Part shown: piece after piece, positions 29,011 to 37,797 of the stretch
Layout of the letters: each line of letters opens with the position of its first letter
Numbering within the stretch: position 1 is the first letter of the stretch
Origin: Kluyvera cryocrescens NBRC 102467
GTDB taxonomy: Bacteria; Pseudomonadota; Gammaproteobacteria; Enterobacterales; Enterobacteriaceae
NCBI RefSeq assembly: GCF_001571285.1
Contig: NZ_BCTM01000012.1
Coordinates: forward strand, 124,001 to 188,000
Direction of reading: 5' to 3'
Length of the DNA: 64,000 bases
The notes under the pieces: model-generated
Seen by the model: only the letters and a program-made list of their open reading frames with translations
The model's database searches: none
Told to the model about the DNA's origin: nothing
Made by a program: the position numbers and the translations under genes

Positions 29011-29115
29011 TCGCAGACATCGGTGGAACCTATTAATTTCAGGTATACAATCGCGAGTATTTTGACGGTGGGCATGACGCTCACCCGTCCGACATTGAAC
29101 GTTTGAGGAGCGGCC

Positions 29116-30468
29116 ATGACCAAACATTACGACTACATCGCCATCGGCGGCGGCAGCGGCGGTATCGCCTCGATTAACCGTGCGGCCATGTACGGCCAGA
29201 AGTGCGCGTTGATTGAAGCCAAAGACCTTGGCGGTACCTGCGTCAACGTCGGTTGCGTCCCGAAGAAAGTGATGTGGCATGCCGCGCAAATTCGCGAAGC
29301 CATCCACCTGTATGGCCCGGATTACGGTTTCGACGCCACCATCAATAACTTCGACTGGGACCGTCTTATCGCCAGCCGTACCGCCTACATCGACCGTATT
29401 CATACCTCCTACGACAACGTACTGGGTAAGAACAAGGTCGACGTGATTAAAGGTTTTGCCCGCTTCGTTGATGCGAAAACCATCGAAGTAAACGGCGAAA
29501 CGATCACCGCTGATCACATTCTGATCGCTACCGGTGGCCGTCCAAGCCACCCGAATATTCCTGGCGTCGAGTTCGGTATCGACTCTAACGGTTTCTTCGA
29601 GCTACCCGCGCTGCCAAAACGCGTTGCGGTCGTCGGCGCAGGCTATATTGCCGTTGAGCTGGCCGGGGTGATTAATGGCCTGGGCGCGGAGACGCACCTG
29701 TTCGTGCGTAAACACGCGCCGCTGCGTACCTTTGATCCGCTGATCGTTGAGACGTTGGTCGAAGTGATGAACGCCGAAGGCCCACAGCTGCATACCAACG
29801 CCATTCCAAAAGCCGTGGTGAAAAATGCCGATGGTAGCCTGACGCTGGAGCTGGAAGATGGCCGCAGCCAGACCGTTGATTGCCTGATCTGGGCGATTGG
29901 CCGTGAACCGGCTACCGATGATTTCAACCTGGCGGTAACCGGCGTAAAAACCAACGATAAAGGCTATATCGTGGTAGATAAGTTCCAGAACACCAACGTG
30001 TCAGGAATTTATGCCGTGGGCGATAACACCGGAGCCGTTGAGCTGACGCCGGTCGCAGTGGCCGCGGGCCGTCGCCTGTCCGAGCGCTTGTTTAACAACA
30101 AACCGGACGAGCACCTGGACTACAGCAATATTCCGACCGTGGTCTTCAGCCACCCGCCAATTGGCACCGTGGGTTTAACCGAGCCACAGGCGCGTGAGCA
30201 GTACGGTGACGACGCCGTGAAGGTGTATAAATCGTCCTTCACTGCCATGTATACCGCCGTGACCTCACACCGCCAGCCGTGCCGTATGAAGCTGGTTTGC
30301 GTCGGTCCGGATGAGAAAATTGTCGGCATTCACGGTATCGGCTTCGGGATGGATGAAATGCTGCAAGGCTTCGCCGTGGCGCTCAAAATGGGCGCAACCA
30401 AGAAAGACTTCGACAACACCGTGGCGATTCACCCAACGGCGGCGGAAGAGTTTGTGACCATGCGTTAA
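29116..30468 (+). CDS. gor: Glutathione reductase
   Basis: 450-residue cytoplasmic flavoenzyme reducing GSSG with NADPH. The FAD motif GGGSGGIAS (about 11-19), the redox disulfide in [13 protein letters not shown] (Cys42 and Cys47), the NADPH motif [11 protein letters not shown] (about 175-185) and the C-terminal catalytic HPTAAEE (His439 region) are all present. A GAGGAG Shine-Dalgarno precedes the ATG. A perfect palindromic terminator follows. Confidence 0.98.
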   Translation: MTKHYDYIAIGGGSGGIASINRAAMYGQKCALIEAKDLGGTCVNVGCVPKKVMWHAAQIREAIHLYGPDYGFDATINNFDWDRLIASRTAYIDRIHTSYDNVLGKNKVDVIKGFARFVDAKTIEVNGETITADHILIATGGRPSHPNIPGVEFGIDSNGFFELPALPKRVAVVGAGYIAVELAGVINGLGAETHLFVRKHAPLRTFDPLIVETLVEVMNAEGPQLHTNAIPKAVVKNADGSLTLELEDGRSQTVDCLIWAIGREPATDDFNLAVTGVKTNDKGYIVVDKFQNTNVSGIYAVGDNTGAVELTPVAVAAGRRLSERLFNNKPDEHLDYSNIPTVVFSHPPIGTVGLTEPQAREQYGDDAVKVYKSSFTAMYTAVTSHRQPCRMKLVCVGPDEKIVGIHGIGFGMDEMLQGFAVALKMGATKKDFDNTVAIHPTAAEEFVTMR

Positions 30469-30489
30469 GCCCGCGCGACGAGATAAAAC

Positions 30490-30519
30490 AAAAAAGCCAG
30501 ACCGCGGTCTGGCTTTTTT
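30490..30519. terminator. Bidirectional terminator after gor
   Basis: A perfect 15-bp palindrome AAAAAAGCCAGACCG / CGGTCTGGCTTTTTT, with A and T runs on the two flanks, serving convergent gor and the MipA-family gene. Confidence 0.93.
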
Positions 30520-30546
30520 ATGTCGGTATTCTGTTGGCAATTGCCA

Positions 30547-31287
30547 TCAAAAGCGCCAGCTCACGCCGGTCAGCAGGGTAAAACTGTCATCCCGGTCAAC
30601 CATCGGGCTGTTTTTGACTTCATCTGGCAGCACGCTGTAGGAGGCATTCGCCAGCAGCACCAGATTGCGGGTAAGCGGGTATTTCAGCGTTAATCCCACA
30701 TACGGCATCCAGCTGCTTTCGGGCGACCACGGGGACAAACCGCTGCGCTGGGACTCCGCGCCCGACACACCGTAGTAGTAACGGTTAAAGCTTGCGTCGT
30801 AGTAATAGACCCCCAGCGCAGGCGTAATCGACAATTTACCCACGGGCAGCACGCGGAAATAGGTCAACTCCCCTACCCAGCCATTGCTGTTATCCAGAAT
30901 ATCCGCCGCCGCTGACAGCTTCAGACTGCCCCACTGCTCATGGTGATACCACGCGGCACCAGCCATCGCCGTGCCGTCGCGTTTATCCAGCCTCCGCATA
31001 GCGCGATCGTCGTTATCCGCCGGGTCAAAATTCAGCGGTACCCACGATGCCGTCAGGCTCAATTCATCACGTTTATCTTTAAATAAGGCGTAGCCTAATG
31101 TGGTTTGTCGAACATAGAATGCGTCGCTTTCATAATGCCCGATAGGCACCACATGTGTATTTTTATTATATCCGCGATAGGCTGATTCATTATATATTAC
31201 CGCCACCCCGAGAGATAATTCCGTTGCCGACGCACTACCAATAAAAGATAGCATCATAAGCAGCGTAGCATTACGCTTAATTGACAT
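30547..31287 (-). CDS. MipA/OmpV-family outer-membrane protein
   Basis: 246-residue predicted outer-membrane beta-barrel. A signal peptide (about 1-22, ending ASA before TELS) precedes alternating strands and a C-terminal Phe (GVSWRF), the usual barrel-assembly signal. MipA in E. coli is linked to the murein-synthesis complex of MltA and PBP1B, while other family members are of unknown function. It is divergent from a LysR gene and lies at the left edge of the variable block. Confidence 0.82.
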   Translation of the reverse strand: MSIKRNATLLMMLSFIGSASATELSLGVAVIYNESAYRGYNKNTHVVPIGHYESDAFYVRQTTLGYALFKDKRDELSLTASWVPLNFDPADNDDRAMRRLDKRDGTAMAGAAWYHHEQWGSLKLSAAADILDNSNGWVGELTYFRVLPVGKLSITPALGVYYYDASFNRYYYGVSGAESQRSGLSPWSPESSWMPYVGLTLKYPLTRNLVLLANASYSVLPDEVKNSPMVDRDDSFTLLTGVSWRF

Positions 31288-31405
31288 TCCTGTTGTTCCA
31301 ACCTAATATCATATCCTGATGTCAAATATGATAATGTTCGTATTTATATTGCTGCAATCTCAATATTTATATAACACTATATCGTTTTATATATAGAGCC
31401 TGACG

Positions 31406-32344
31406 ATGAAGAAAAGCCAAATTAAGCCGCAGGAATTAAAAGTAATTTCGGTGATTGCAGACAGTGAAAACATCAGCCGCGCTGCCACTGCGCTCGGCAT
31501 GGCGCAGGCCAATGTAAGCAAATATCTCACTGATGTTGAATCAAAAATTGGCTTAAAGATCTTTGAGCGCAGTTCGCGAAAACTCTCGCTGACGCGCTTT
31601 GGTGAGTCGCTGCTACCCTATGTGAACGATTTACTGGAAAAAGAAAACCAGCTTAATAATTTCATTGATGATTATAAGCACGAGAAAAGTGGGCGCGTCA
31701 CCCTCTATTCGCCGACCATGATCAATGCCTATTTAGCGCGCAATGTCATTAACACCATTAAAGACATCGGTAATATTAGCCTTTATTTAAAAACATTTAA
31801 TCTTGAGCCTAAATCATTTTATGATGGCTCAGAATTTCCCGATGATTGCGATATTTTAATTTCCTGCGTCCAGCCCAAAAACGAATCGCTGGTTGCCAGC
31901 TTCATTACCAAATACGCCGTCAGCACCTACGCCAGCACGCAATATCTGGCACAGCATCCCATTGGTTCCCCGGAAGAGCTGACGCAGCACTCGTGCATTC
32001 TGCTGGATTCGATGATGATTGATGACGCCAATATCTGGCGCTTTAGCCTGGCGGGAAACGAGGATATCCGCGATTTTCGCGTCACCGGCAATTACATTTG
32101 CGACAATAACCAATCGGCGCTCGAGCTGGCTCGCAATGGCCTCGGCATTGTATTTGCCCCCAAAAGTAGCGTGCAGGCTGACATTCAATGCGGCGTACTC
32201 GCGCCGTGCTTTGCTGAACAGTATGAGTGGTGGCTCGATCTGGTGGCCATTTACCGTAAACGCGAATATCAGCCATGGCGCGTTCAGTTCATTCTCGACG
32301 CGGTGCTGGAAGAGATTCGCCGCCAGGTGGCACAGCCCAGCTAG
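31406..32344 (+). CDS. LysR-family regulator
   Basis: 312-residue LysR-type regulator with helix-turn-helix residues about 22-45 (ENISRAATALGMAQANVSKYL) and an effector-binding domain. The first half is AT-rich relative to its neighbours, which hints at a different origin. Divergent from the MipA-family gene (118-bp gap), which it may control. I do not recognise a specific orthologue. Confidence 0.84.
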   Translation: MKKSQIKPQELKVISVIADSENISRAATALGMAQANVSKYLTDVESKIGLKIFERSSRKLSLTRFGESLLPYVNDLLEKENQLNNFIDDYKHEKSGRVTLYSPTMINAYLARNVINTIKDIGNISLYLKTFNLEPKSFYDGSEFPDDCDILISCVQPKNESLVASFITKYAVSTYASTQYLAQHPIGSPEELTQHSCILLDSMMIDDANIWRFSLAGNEDIRDFRVTGNYICDNNQSALELARNGLGIVFAPKSSVQADIQCGVLAPCFAEQYEWWLDLVAIYRKREYQPWRVQFILDAVLEEIRRQVAQPS

Positions 32345-32348
32345 CGGC

Positions 32349-32380
32349 GTCCCCCGGCCTGGCCGGGGGTATGGTTTTAG
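32349..32380. terminator. Terminator between the LysR and FhuE-like genes
   Basis: CCCCCGGCC and GGCCGGGGG form a very GC-rich stem with a short loop, followed on the plus strand by TATGGTTTT. It separates two convergent genes. Confidence 0.75.
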
Positions 32381-34515
32381 AATGAGTAGTTCATGCTCAC
32401 CGAGACATTGCGCGGTTCGCCGTACACCGCGGAATCATCCAGATAAGAGTAATACTCGCGGTCAAACAGGTTGTTGACGTTCGCCTGTACCGCCAGCTGT
32501 TTGGTGACCTGATACTGGGCAAACAGACTCACCAGCGGGTAGCTACCCTGGCGAAGGCGCTGCGTTTCACCATCCGGCCCGGTCACATCTTTGTAGACGC
32601 CGTTTTGCCAGTTGGCACCACCGCCAATGGTCAGCGCTGGCATCACCGGCACGCGGTAGCGGGTGAACAGCTTGAGCTGCGTCTGCGGTGCAAAGCTGTT
32701 GTAGCGGCCATCGCTGTCCGTCGCGACATAGCGCGTGGCGCTGAAAGTCAGCTGCAGGTTATCGGTCACCGCGCCGTTGACCTCAAACTCGGCCCCTTTA
32801 CTTACCGCGCCACTGGTCGCCCGGTACGCCTGCTCGCTGCCGCCATTCACGAACTCGCCGCTCACTTCTTCGGCCACATTCTCCTGCTCAATGCGGAATA
32901 CGGCAAAGTTAGTGGTCAGTCGCCCATCTATCCAATCCGCTTTCAGACCGGTTTCATAGTTCTTGCCGGTTATCGGCGACAACCATGTGCCGCTGGCGGT
33001 ACGTTTGGTCTGCGGTGAGAAAATGGAGGTGTAGCTGGCGTAGGCCGACAGGCTTTCGGTCAAATCGTAAACCAGACCACCGTATGGCGTGATGTTGTAT
33101 TTACGCATATCGCCACTGCTACCGTCGGTACTGTATTGGGTATAGCGCGCGCCAATTATCAGCGACAGCGGATCGGCCAGCGACAGGCGCGCCGCGGTGT
33201 AAGCTGATTTCTGTCGCACAATATCATTGGCGTTCTGATACCAGTCCCCCCACGTCGGCTGCGCGACGCTACCGTTCCAGTTGTTGTCGAAAATGCCAAT
33301 CTGGCTGGCATCCATCGGCCCATCCTGACTTTCGGTGGCGTTATGCTGTCGACTGTAGCTGGCCCCAGCCATTAGCTGATGCTGACGGCCCAGTAAATTG
33401 AACGGCCCGCTGGCATAGGTATCGAAAGAGTCGATGGTACGTTTGCCTTTGTCTTTACTGCCCCAGCCGCTAGCACCGTCGCCGGTATCGGCATCCGGAT
33501 TACCCATCACGTACAACAGCGTGTCATTGAAGGTCTGCTCACCGTGGGTGCCGTTAAAGCGATAGGTCCAACCGTTATCCCAGTCATGGGTCAGGTCAAC
33601 GAATACCTTGCGTGATTCAATCTGGTAGCGCGTCCAGTCTGCCGCCGAGTTGGTGCTGCGATCATAATGCGTGCGCGTGCCGTTGCTGTAGAGGCTTGGC
33701 AGGCCGCCCCAGGTTGGGTTACCGGTATTGGTTTTCTGGTAGTCCCAGCCCAGCGATACGGTCGTGTGGTCGGTCAGATCGGCATCGACCACGCCGTAAA
33801 GGAATTTCTTGGTTTTATGGTAGCGGTCGAGCCAACTGTCCTGGTCCTGATAGCCAGTGACAACGCGTCCGCGCAGACTGCCATCGCTATTGAGCGGCGT
33901 CGAGATATCGGCCACATAGCGTTGCGTATTCCAGCTTCCGTAGCTGGCGCTGATATTGCCGGTCGCCGTTTTACTGTCCGCACGCTTACGCACCATGTTG
34001 ACCGTTGCACCTGGGTCACCTGCGCCGGTCATCAGGCCATTGGCACCGCGCACTACCTCGATACGATGGTAGATCGCGGTATCTTCTGCGGCGTCGCCGT
34101 AGTTCCACGCATCGCCAATTGAGGTCGGAATATCATCATAGGAAAAGTTGGTGATTTCAAAACCGCGCGAGTAGTAGTAGGAGCGTTCGGAGTCGATTTG
34201 CTGTGATGAAATCCCAGTGGCGTTAGTCAGTACCTGATCCACCGTTTGCAGGTTCTGGTCCTGCATGCGCTGGCGCGTGACCACGCTGACGGACTGCGGG
34301 ATATCGCGCGGTGCCAGATTCATTTTGGTCCCTGCGCGAGTAGTTTTGACGGCATAGTCCTGCTGTTCATCAGCGGCACTTTCCGTACTGCCATATACCA
34401 CCATCTCCTGACTTTTTTCTTCTGCATACGCCTGCTGGACGAAGCCGTGAATGGCCAGCGCCAGCAGCAAAACGGTAAGCGGTTTGCCGCTTATTTCCCT
34501 GCCATAAAAATGCAT
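32377..34515 (-). CDS. TonB-dependent siderophore receptor, FhuE-like
   Basis: 712-residue outer-membrane receptor. After a signal peptide (ending AYA before EEKS) come a TonB-box-like EMVVYG, a plug domain (RDIPQSVSVVTRQRMQDQ, RIEVVRGANGLMTG) and a 22-strand barrel ending NYSF with the terminal Phe. Long stretches resemble E. coli FhuE (TSIFSPQTKRTASG, RLTTNFAVFRIEQENVAEE), so ferric coprogen or rhodotorulic acid are likely ligands. The start at MHFYGRE is preferred over starts up to 19 codons upstream because GGGA lies 7-8 nt before it. Divergent from the YncE-like gene. Confidence 0.85.
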   Translation of the reverse strand: MHFYGREISGKPLTVLLLALAIHGFVQQAYAEEKSQEMVVYGSTESAADEQQDYAVKTTRAGTKMNLAPRDIPQSVSVVTRQRMQDQNLQTVDQVLTNATGISSQQIDSERSYYYSRGFEITNFSYDDIPTSIGDAWNYGDAAEDTAIYHRIEVVRGANGLMTGAGDPGATVNMVRKRADSKTATGNISASYGSWNTQRYVADISTPLNSDGSLRGRVVTGYQDQDSWLDRYHKTKKFLYGVVDADLTDHTTVSLGWDYQKTNTGNPTWGGLPSLYSNGTRTHYDRSTNSAADWTRYQIESRKVFVDLTHDWDNGWTYRFNGTHGEQTFNDTLLYVMGNPDADTGDGASGWGSKDKGKRTIDSFDTYASGPFNLLGRQHQLMAGASYSRQHNATESQDGPMDASQIGIFDNNWNGSVAQPTWGDWYQNANDIVRQKSAYTAARLSLADPLSLIIGARYTQYSTDGSSGDMRKYNITPYGGLVYDLTESLSAYASYTSIFSPQTKRTASGTWLSPITGKNYETGLKADWIDGRLTTNFAVFRIEQENVAEEVSGEFVNGGSEQAYRATSGAVSKGAEFEVNGAVTDNLQLTFSATRYVATDSDGRYNSFAPQTQLKLFTRYRVPVMPALTIGGGANWQNGVYKDVTGPDGETQRLRQGSYPLVSLFAQYQVTKQLAVQANVNNLFDREYYSYLDDSAVYGEPRNVSVSMNYSF

Positions 34516-34638
34516 AAGTATTCCCATCAAATCTTGTTGTTGTGAGTGAAGCCCTTCCGCCCGCAGCACCAAGGAATGACCCGCTTTTCCATAAGCAATT
34601 GGCCTGCATAAAAAGCGAGCATGGCGACAAATGAGAAC

Positions 34639-34657
34639 GCTAATGATAATTACTCGC
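34639..34657. promoter_or_regulatory. Fur-box-like site proximal to the FhuE-like receptor gene
   Basis: GCTAATGATAATTACTCGC matches the 19-bp Fur consensus GATAATGATAATCATTATC at 14 positions, including an uninterrupted TAATGATAAT core. It is about 124 bp before the receptor start. Confidence 0.65.
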
Positions 34658-34833
34658 TTTAAATAACGCAGGTGCTTTTATTGGTTAAATGTAAGTAAAT
34701 GTATATTCCTTTTATATCAGCGCATTGCTGAAGATTTTCACTGTTGGTTGGGGGAAATATTGTCATCAAGAGCATGCCGACGAGGAGATCTCATCCTGCA
34801 CTACGCGATCGGGGGGCTTGCTCACTCTACATA

Positions 34834-34852
34834 AATAATTATTATTCTCATT
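34834..34852. promoter_or_regulatory. Fur-box-like site proximal to the YncE-like gene
   Basis: On the minus strand TGAGAAT-A-ATAATTA matches the 7-1-7 Fur model (TGATAAT-N-ATTATCA) at 11 of 14 positions. It lies about 70 bp before the YncE-like start. E. coli yncE is known to be Fur-repressed. Confidence 0.55.
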
Positions 34853-34920
34853 CTTATTAAAATACTCCCGCCGCGGCTTCGCCTCACTCGGGAATGGCTT
34901 ATCCACTGATGGAGTTTCGA

Positions 34921-36012
34921 ATGGTATCGTTATTCAGCCCACGGAAAACGGCACTTTCCGCCGCGCTCGTTGCCGCTTTAACCCTGACCGCACTGCCTGC
35001 TGCTGCTGATAATGCGCAGCCTGTCGAAAGCGCCGCTGCGCTGAAGACGGCATCTTCCGTAACCCAGCGCGAACTGGGCGATGGCCTGTATGAAATGGCC
35101 TATCTGTCAGCAGAAAATGCACTGTTTGTCGCCAGCGCGCAGAGTTTCAAAGATGTAAATGGCGGCGTGATTTATCGTCTCGACCCGGCCACTCTCGCCA
35201 CCAAAGGCACCACCCACACGGATCTGAAAAACTTCGGTATGGCCGTCGATGACAATGGCAAAGTGTTCTACACCACCAACTCATTGGATGGCGCGGTGTC
35301 GAAGGTCGATGCCAAAAGCGGTAAAGTGCTACAGCGTTTAGTGTTGGACGGTAAAAAAGACAAAGATGGCGATCCGACGGGCGCACGTGAAGTGCTGTTC
35401 CACGATGGTCTGCTGTTTATCGGCCGCGTAGCAGAGCCTGGCTTTATCTCCATCGTGGATGCCAACACCATGACCCTCAAAGGGCGCATCGATAACGCAG
35501 GGAAATGGGTTACCGGGATTATCTACTCTCCGCTCACCAAACGCATCTACGCCACCAACGGCGCTGGCGAAGTGCTGGTGATCAACCCGCAGAGCTACAA
35601 AATTGAGCAGCGCTGGACGCCAGGCGACGGCAAAGAGTACCTGCTGCTAAACATGGCGGAAGACCCGAAAACCGGCCGTCTGTTTGTCACCGACGATTCA
35701 AAAGCGAAAACGACGCTGGTGTTCGATGAGCACACCGGTAAAGTGATTAAGCGCATCGATGGCGACGCGTTAGCCATCAAATTTGACGCGAAGCGCAATG
35801 AGATATTCATTAGCCAGCGCGAGTCGAAGAAAGTGTTGCGCCTGGATGCCACCAGTTACGCCGTGAAGCAAAGCTGGGACTTCACCAGCCGCCCAAATAG
35901 CCTGCTGCTGTCCGACGATGGTAAAACGCTGTTCGTCACGCTCAAAACTGACTTCAACAAAGACTACTCGACCAAAGGCCTCGATAGCATCGCACGTATT
36001 AAGCTGGATTAA
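34921..36012 (+). CDS. YncE-like seven-bladed beta-propeller, periplasmic
   Basis: 363-residue secreted protein. A signal peptide (about 1-29, ending AAA before DNAQ) is followed by repeated WD40/YVTN-like units (VSKVDAKSGKVLQRLVLDG, LVINPQSYKIEQRW, NSLLLSDDGKTLFV). It resembles E. coli YncE throughout, a Fur-repressed periplasmic propeller reported to bind DNA, with no settled function. The start MVSLFSPRK is chosen for GGAG 8 nt upstream. In E. coli yncE is divergent from the TonB-dependent receptor gene yncD; here the partner is FhuE-like, so the pairing idea is kept with a different receptor. Confidence 0.82.
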   Translation: MVSLFSPRKTALSAALVAALTLTALPAAADNAQPVESAAALKTASSVTQRELGDGLYEMAYLSAENALFVASAQSFKDVNGGVIYRLDPATLATKGTTHTDLKNFGMAVDDNGKVFYTTNSLDGAVSKVDAKSGKVLQRLVLDGKKDKDGDPTGAREVLFHDGLLFIGRVAEPGFISIVDANTMTLKGRIDNAGKWVTGIIYSPLTKRIYATNGAGEVLVINPQSYKIEQRWTPGDGKEYLLLNMAEDPKTGRLFVTDDSKAKTTLVFDEHTGKVIKRIDGDALAIKFDAKRNEIFISQRESKKVLRLDATSYAVKQSWDFTSRPNSLLLSDDGKTLFVTLKTDFNKDYSTKGLDSIARIKLD

Positions 36013-36415
36013 TTTACGCCGTTAATCCACCGCGGTGTCGGAACGTACTGCATGCCTCGTTCCGGCACCCTATTTTACCCGCAGCCGAGATGCATCGTTT
36101 TTCATCGCACTCAAGTGGGAAATAAAACACCGAAAATATCCTGTTAATATTTTCCTCGCGACGCCTATTCATTAGCCCGCTAACATCATTGCTAATATTA
36201 ATAGCTTACTCATCATTGATTATTAAAATAACCCATAATAGGCAGCCAGCGTCTACCTTATTATTTACGGTCAGTAGTTGCCGCGCCATCATATAAACCA
36301 TGGTATTTTGTATACGTGGACATTTAAGCTCCCGGTAGATGCAATGCCAATAACGCCATATCACGTTACTTCCATTACATCAGATATTTTCAAACTCTTT
36401 ATTGATAAGTAAACC
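36013..36415. other. AT-rich intergenic region before the HycA-like gene
   Basis: 403 bp. It begins with the YncE-like terminator. Further in, GAAAATAT-N7-ATATTTTC (36,132-36,154) is a perfect 8-bp inverted repeat. No coding frame or named regulatory motif was found in the remainder. Confidence 0.5.
36034..36076 (+). terminator. Terminator after the YncE-like gene
   Basis: GGTGTCGGAACG pairs with CGTTCCGGCACC (one G-T pair) around a 12-nt loop, followed by CTATTTTA. It is 22 bp after the stop codon. Confidence 0.8.
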
Positions 36416-36841
36416 ATGATGAACAGCGCGACTTCCCTGGAAGAAAAATCCATCCAAATTTTCAATCATAAAAACAAAATGGATAAATACTGGAACACCT
36501 ACTCCATGGAGTTGATAACCCAGATTACCGCCACCGAACGTCTCTACAACCATCAGATCCAACCCAGTGAGAAAGGCCGCCTCAGCGTTAACCTGTTCGG
36601 TTGCGTCAATATCAATATCATCCGCTCGCATACCTTTGGTGAAGTCCGTATTGATTTTCAGGTAGAGTCTGATGAGTTGAGCGGCCTGGAGCTTCAGCCT
36701 TCGCACATTGATGCACAGGGCAATCTCGATGGCATCATTTCGGTACAAGATAAAGCCGGCGTCTTTGCTCACTATCTGCAACGTCTGCAGGTCATTTATG
36801 ACGCCATTCTGGCGCTGTCGCAGGATAAGGCTTCATCATGA
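36416..36841 (+). CDS. HycA-like protein (formate hydrogenlyase regulator family)
   Basis: 141-residue cytoplasmic protein without signal or membrane segments. From memory, its C-terminal part (IDAQGNLDGIISVQDKAG then HYLQRLQVIYDAI) parallels E. coli HycA (IDGMIDGKVNIRD..., HYLEKIAGVYDSL), and the N-terminal KYWNTYSMELITQI parallels QWHIYCNSLVQGI. HycA antagonises FhlA at formate hydrogenlyase promoters; no hyc gene is nearby, so this is a paralogue with an unknown partner. The stop overlaps the bestrophin start (ATGA), so the two are translationally coupled. A second ATG three bases on is equally possible as start. Confidence 0.6.
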   Translation: MMNSATSLEEKSIQIFNHKNKMDKYWNTYSMELITQITATERLYNHQIQPSEKGRLSVNLFGCVNINIIRSHTFGEVRIDFQVESDELSGLELQPSHIDAQGNLDGIISVQDKAGVFAHYLQRLQVIYDAILALSQDKASS

Positions 36842-37725
36842 TTGTCAGGCCGGAGCAAACCTGGTTTAGAAAGCTGTTCTCATGGCGCGGATCCATCATG
36901 AGAAAAATATCGCCGCAGCTGTGCTTTTTTATCATGCTCAATATCGCATATCTCTTTATGCTGCCGCTCTTGCACCTCCACGGAATTATTGTCAAAGAGA
37001 GCTCGTTCTATTTCATCGGGATCTCTATTTCAATCTCGGTATTTCTCGGATTTCGCAACAATACCGCCTGGCTACGCTATTGGGAGGCCCGTAAGCTGTG
37101 GGGGGATTTATTAATCGTCAACCGATCGCTGATGCGGGAAATCATGACGACGACCCAAACCACCCAGCAGGAAAAAAAAGTGGTGTTGGATTTGATGGTC
37201 ACCTACTGCGAGACGCTCAAATCTAAACTACGCCACGGGCCGGTTCCGGTATGCAGAGCGCTGGACTATCAGCACCTGACCACGCCCTGTAACGCACTAT
37301 TGCAAAACATCAGCCAGTGGCTTTATCAGCATCGCCCGAATGAATTTGTGTATCGGAATTTCAATACCTATCTCAACCAAATTAGCGCCATTCAGGGCGG
37401 CTGCGAGCGTATCAGCAACACGCCTATTCCCTACGCCTACTCGCTATTGTTGCACCGTACAGTGGGTATTTTCTGCGCAGTTTATCCGCTGTTGCTGATC
37501 CACGACTTTGGCTTTCTCACGCTGCTGTTTTCTATTTTCACTACCTACGCCCTACTGGCGCTAGATGCCATCGCCACCGAACTGGAAGATCCGTTCGGCA
37601 CAGAAGACAACGATCTGCCGTTAAACGCCATCTGTAATGCGATAGAGATAGATCTGCGGGAGATGCTGAAAGAGAGCGTCGTACCGGTAAAAATAAAGCC
37701 AGACGCCCATTACCGTCTGCTGTAG
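36838..37725 (+). CDS. Bestrophin-family ion channel (YneE-like)
   Basis: 295-residue inner-membrane protein of the bestrophin/UPF0187 family, which form pentameric chloride or cation channels. Family features are the N-terminal IVRPEQTWFRKLFSWRGS, the FLGFRNNTAWLRYWEARKLWG stretch (split here as FLGFRNNTAW and RYWEARKLWG, about 64-83) and the acidic ELEDPFGTEDNDLPL near residue 249. About four helices. It resembles E. coli YneE over the full length. Coupled by ATGA overlap to the HycA-like gene, which suggests a shared function. Confidence 0.9.
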   Translation: MIVRPEQTWFRKLFSWRGSIMRKISPQLCFFIMLNIAYLFMLPLLHLHGIIVKESSFYFIGISISISVFLGFRNNTAWLRYWEARKLWGDLLIVNRSLMREIMTTTQTTQQEKKVVLDLMVTYCETLKSKLRHGPVPVCRALDYQHLTTPCNALLQNISQWLYQHRPNEFVYRNFNTYLNQISAIQGGCERISNTPIPYAYSLLLHRTVGIFCAVYPLLLIHDFGFLTLLFSIFTTYALLALDAIATELEDPFGTEDNDLPLNAICNAIEIDLREMLKESVVPVKIKPDAHYRLL

Positions 37726-37797
37726 CCCGCATTGCGCTACGTGAAAGGCGCTGGGGTACGGGGGTGTACTCAGCAAGTTTTACGTAGCGCGCCTGAC

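Larger units (their letters stand above)
34516..34920. other. Divergent promoter region of the FhuE-like and YncE-like genes
   Basis: 405 bp, AT-rich, with no open frame of note. It contains two Fur-box-like sites, one nearer each gene (34,639-34,657 and 34,834-34,852), consistent with iron control of both directions. Confidence 0.6.

Noticed and set aside
28465-29550. A 361-codon open frame antisense to rlmJ and gor
   Set aside because: It lies wholly opposite two well-conserved genes in a GC-rich region, the translation has no recognisable domain, and no ribosome-binding site was noted.
36132-36154. GAAAATAT/ATATTTTC inverted repeat as an operator or sRNA terminator
   Set aside because: It lies in an AT-rich gap where such repeats arise by chance; no T run or promoter pair was recognised around it.
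36380-36781. A 133-codon frame antisense to the HycA-like gene
   Set aside because: The plus-strand frame has ATGA coupling to the bestrophin and HycA-like sequence; the antisense frame has neither.
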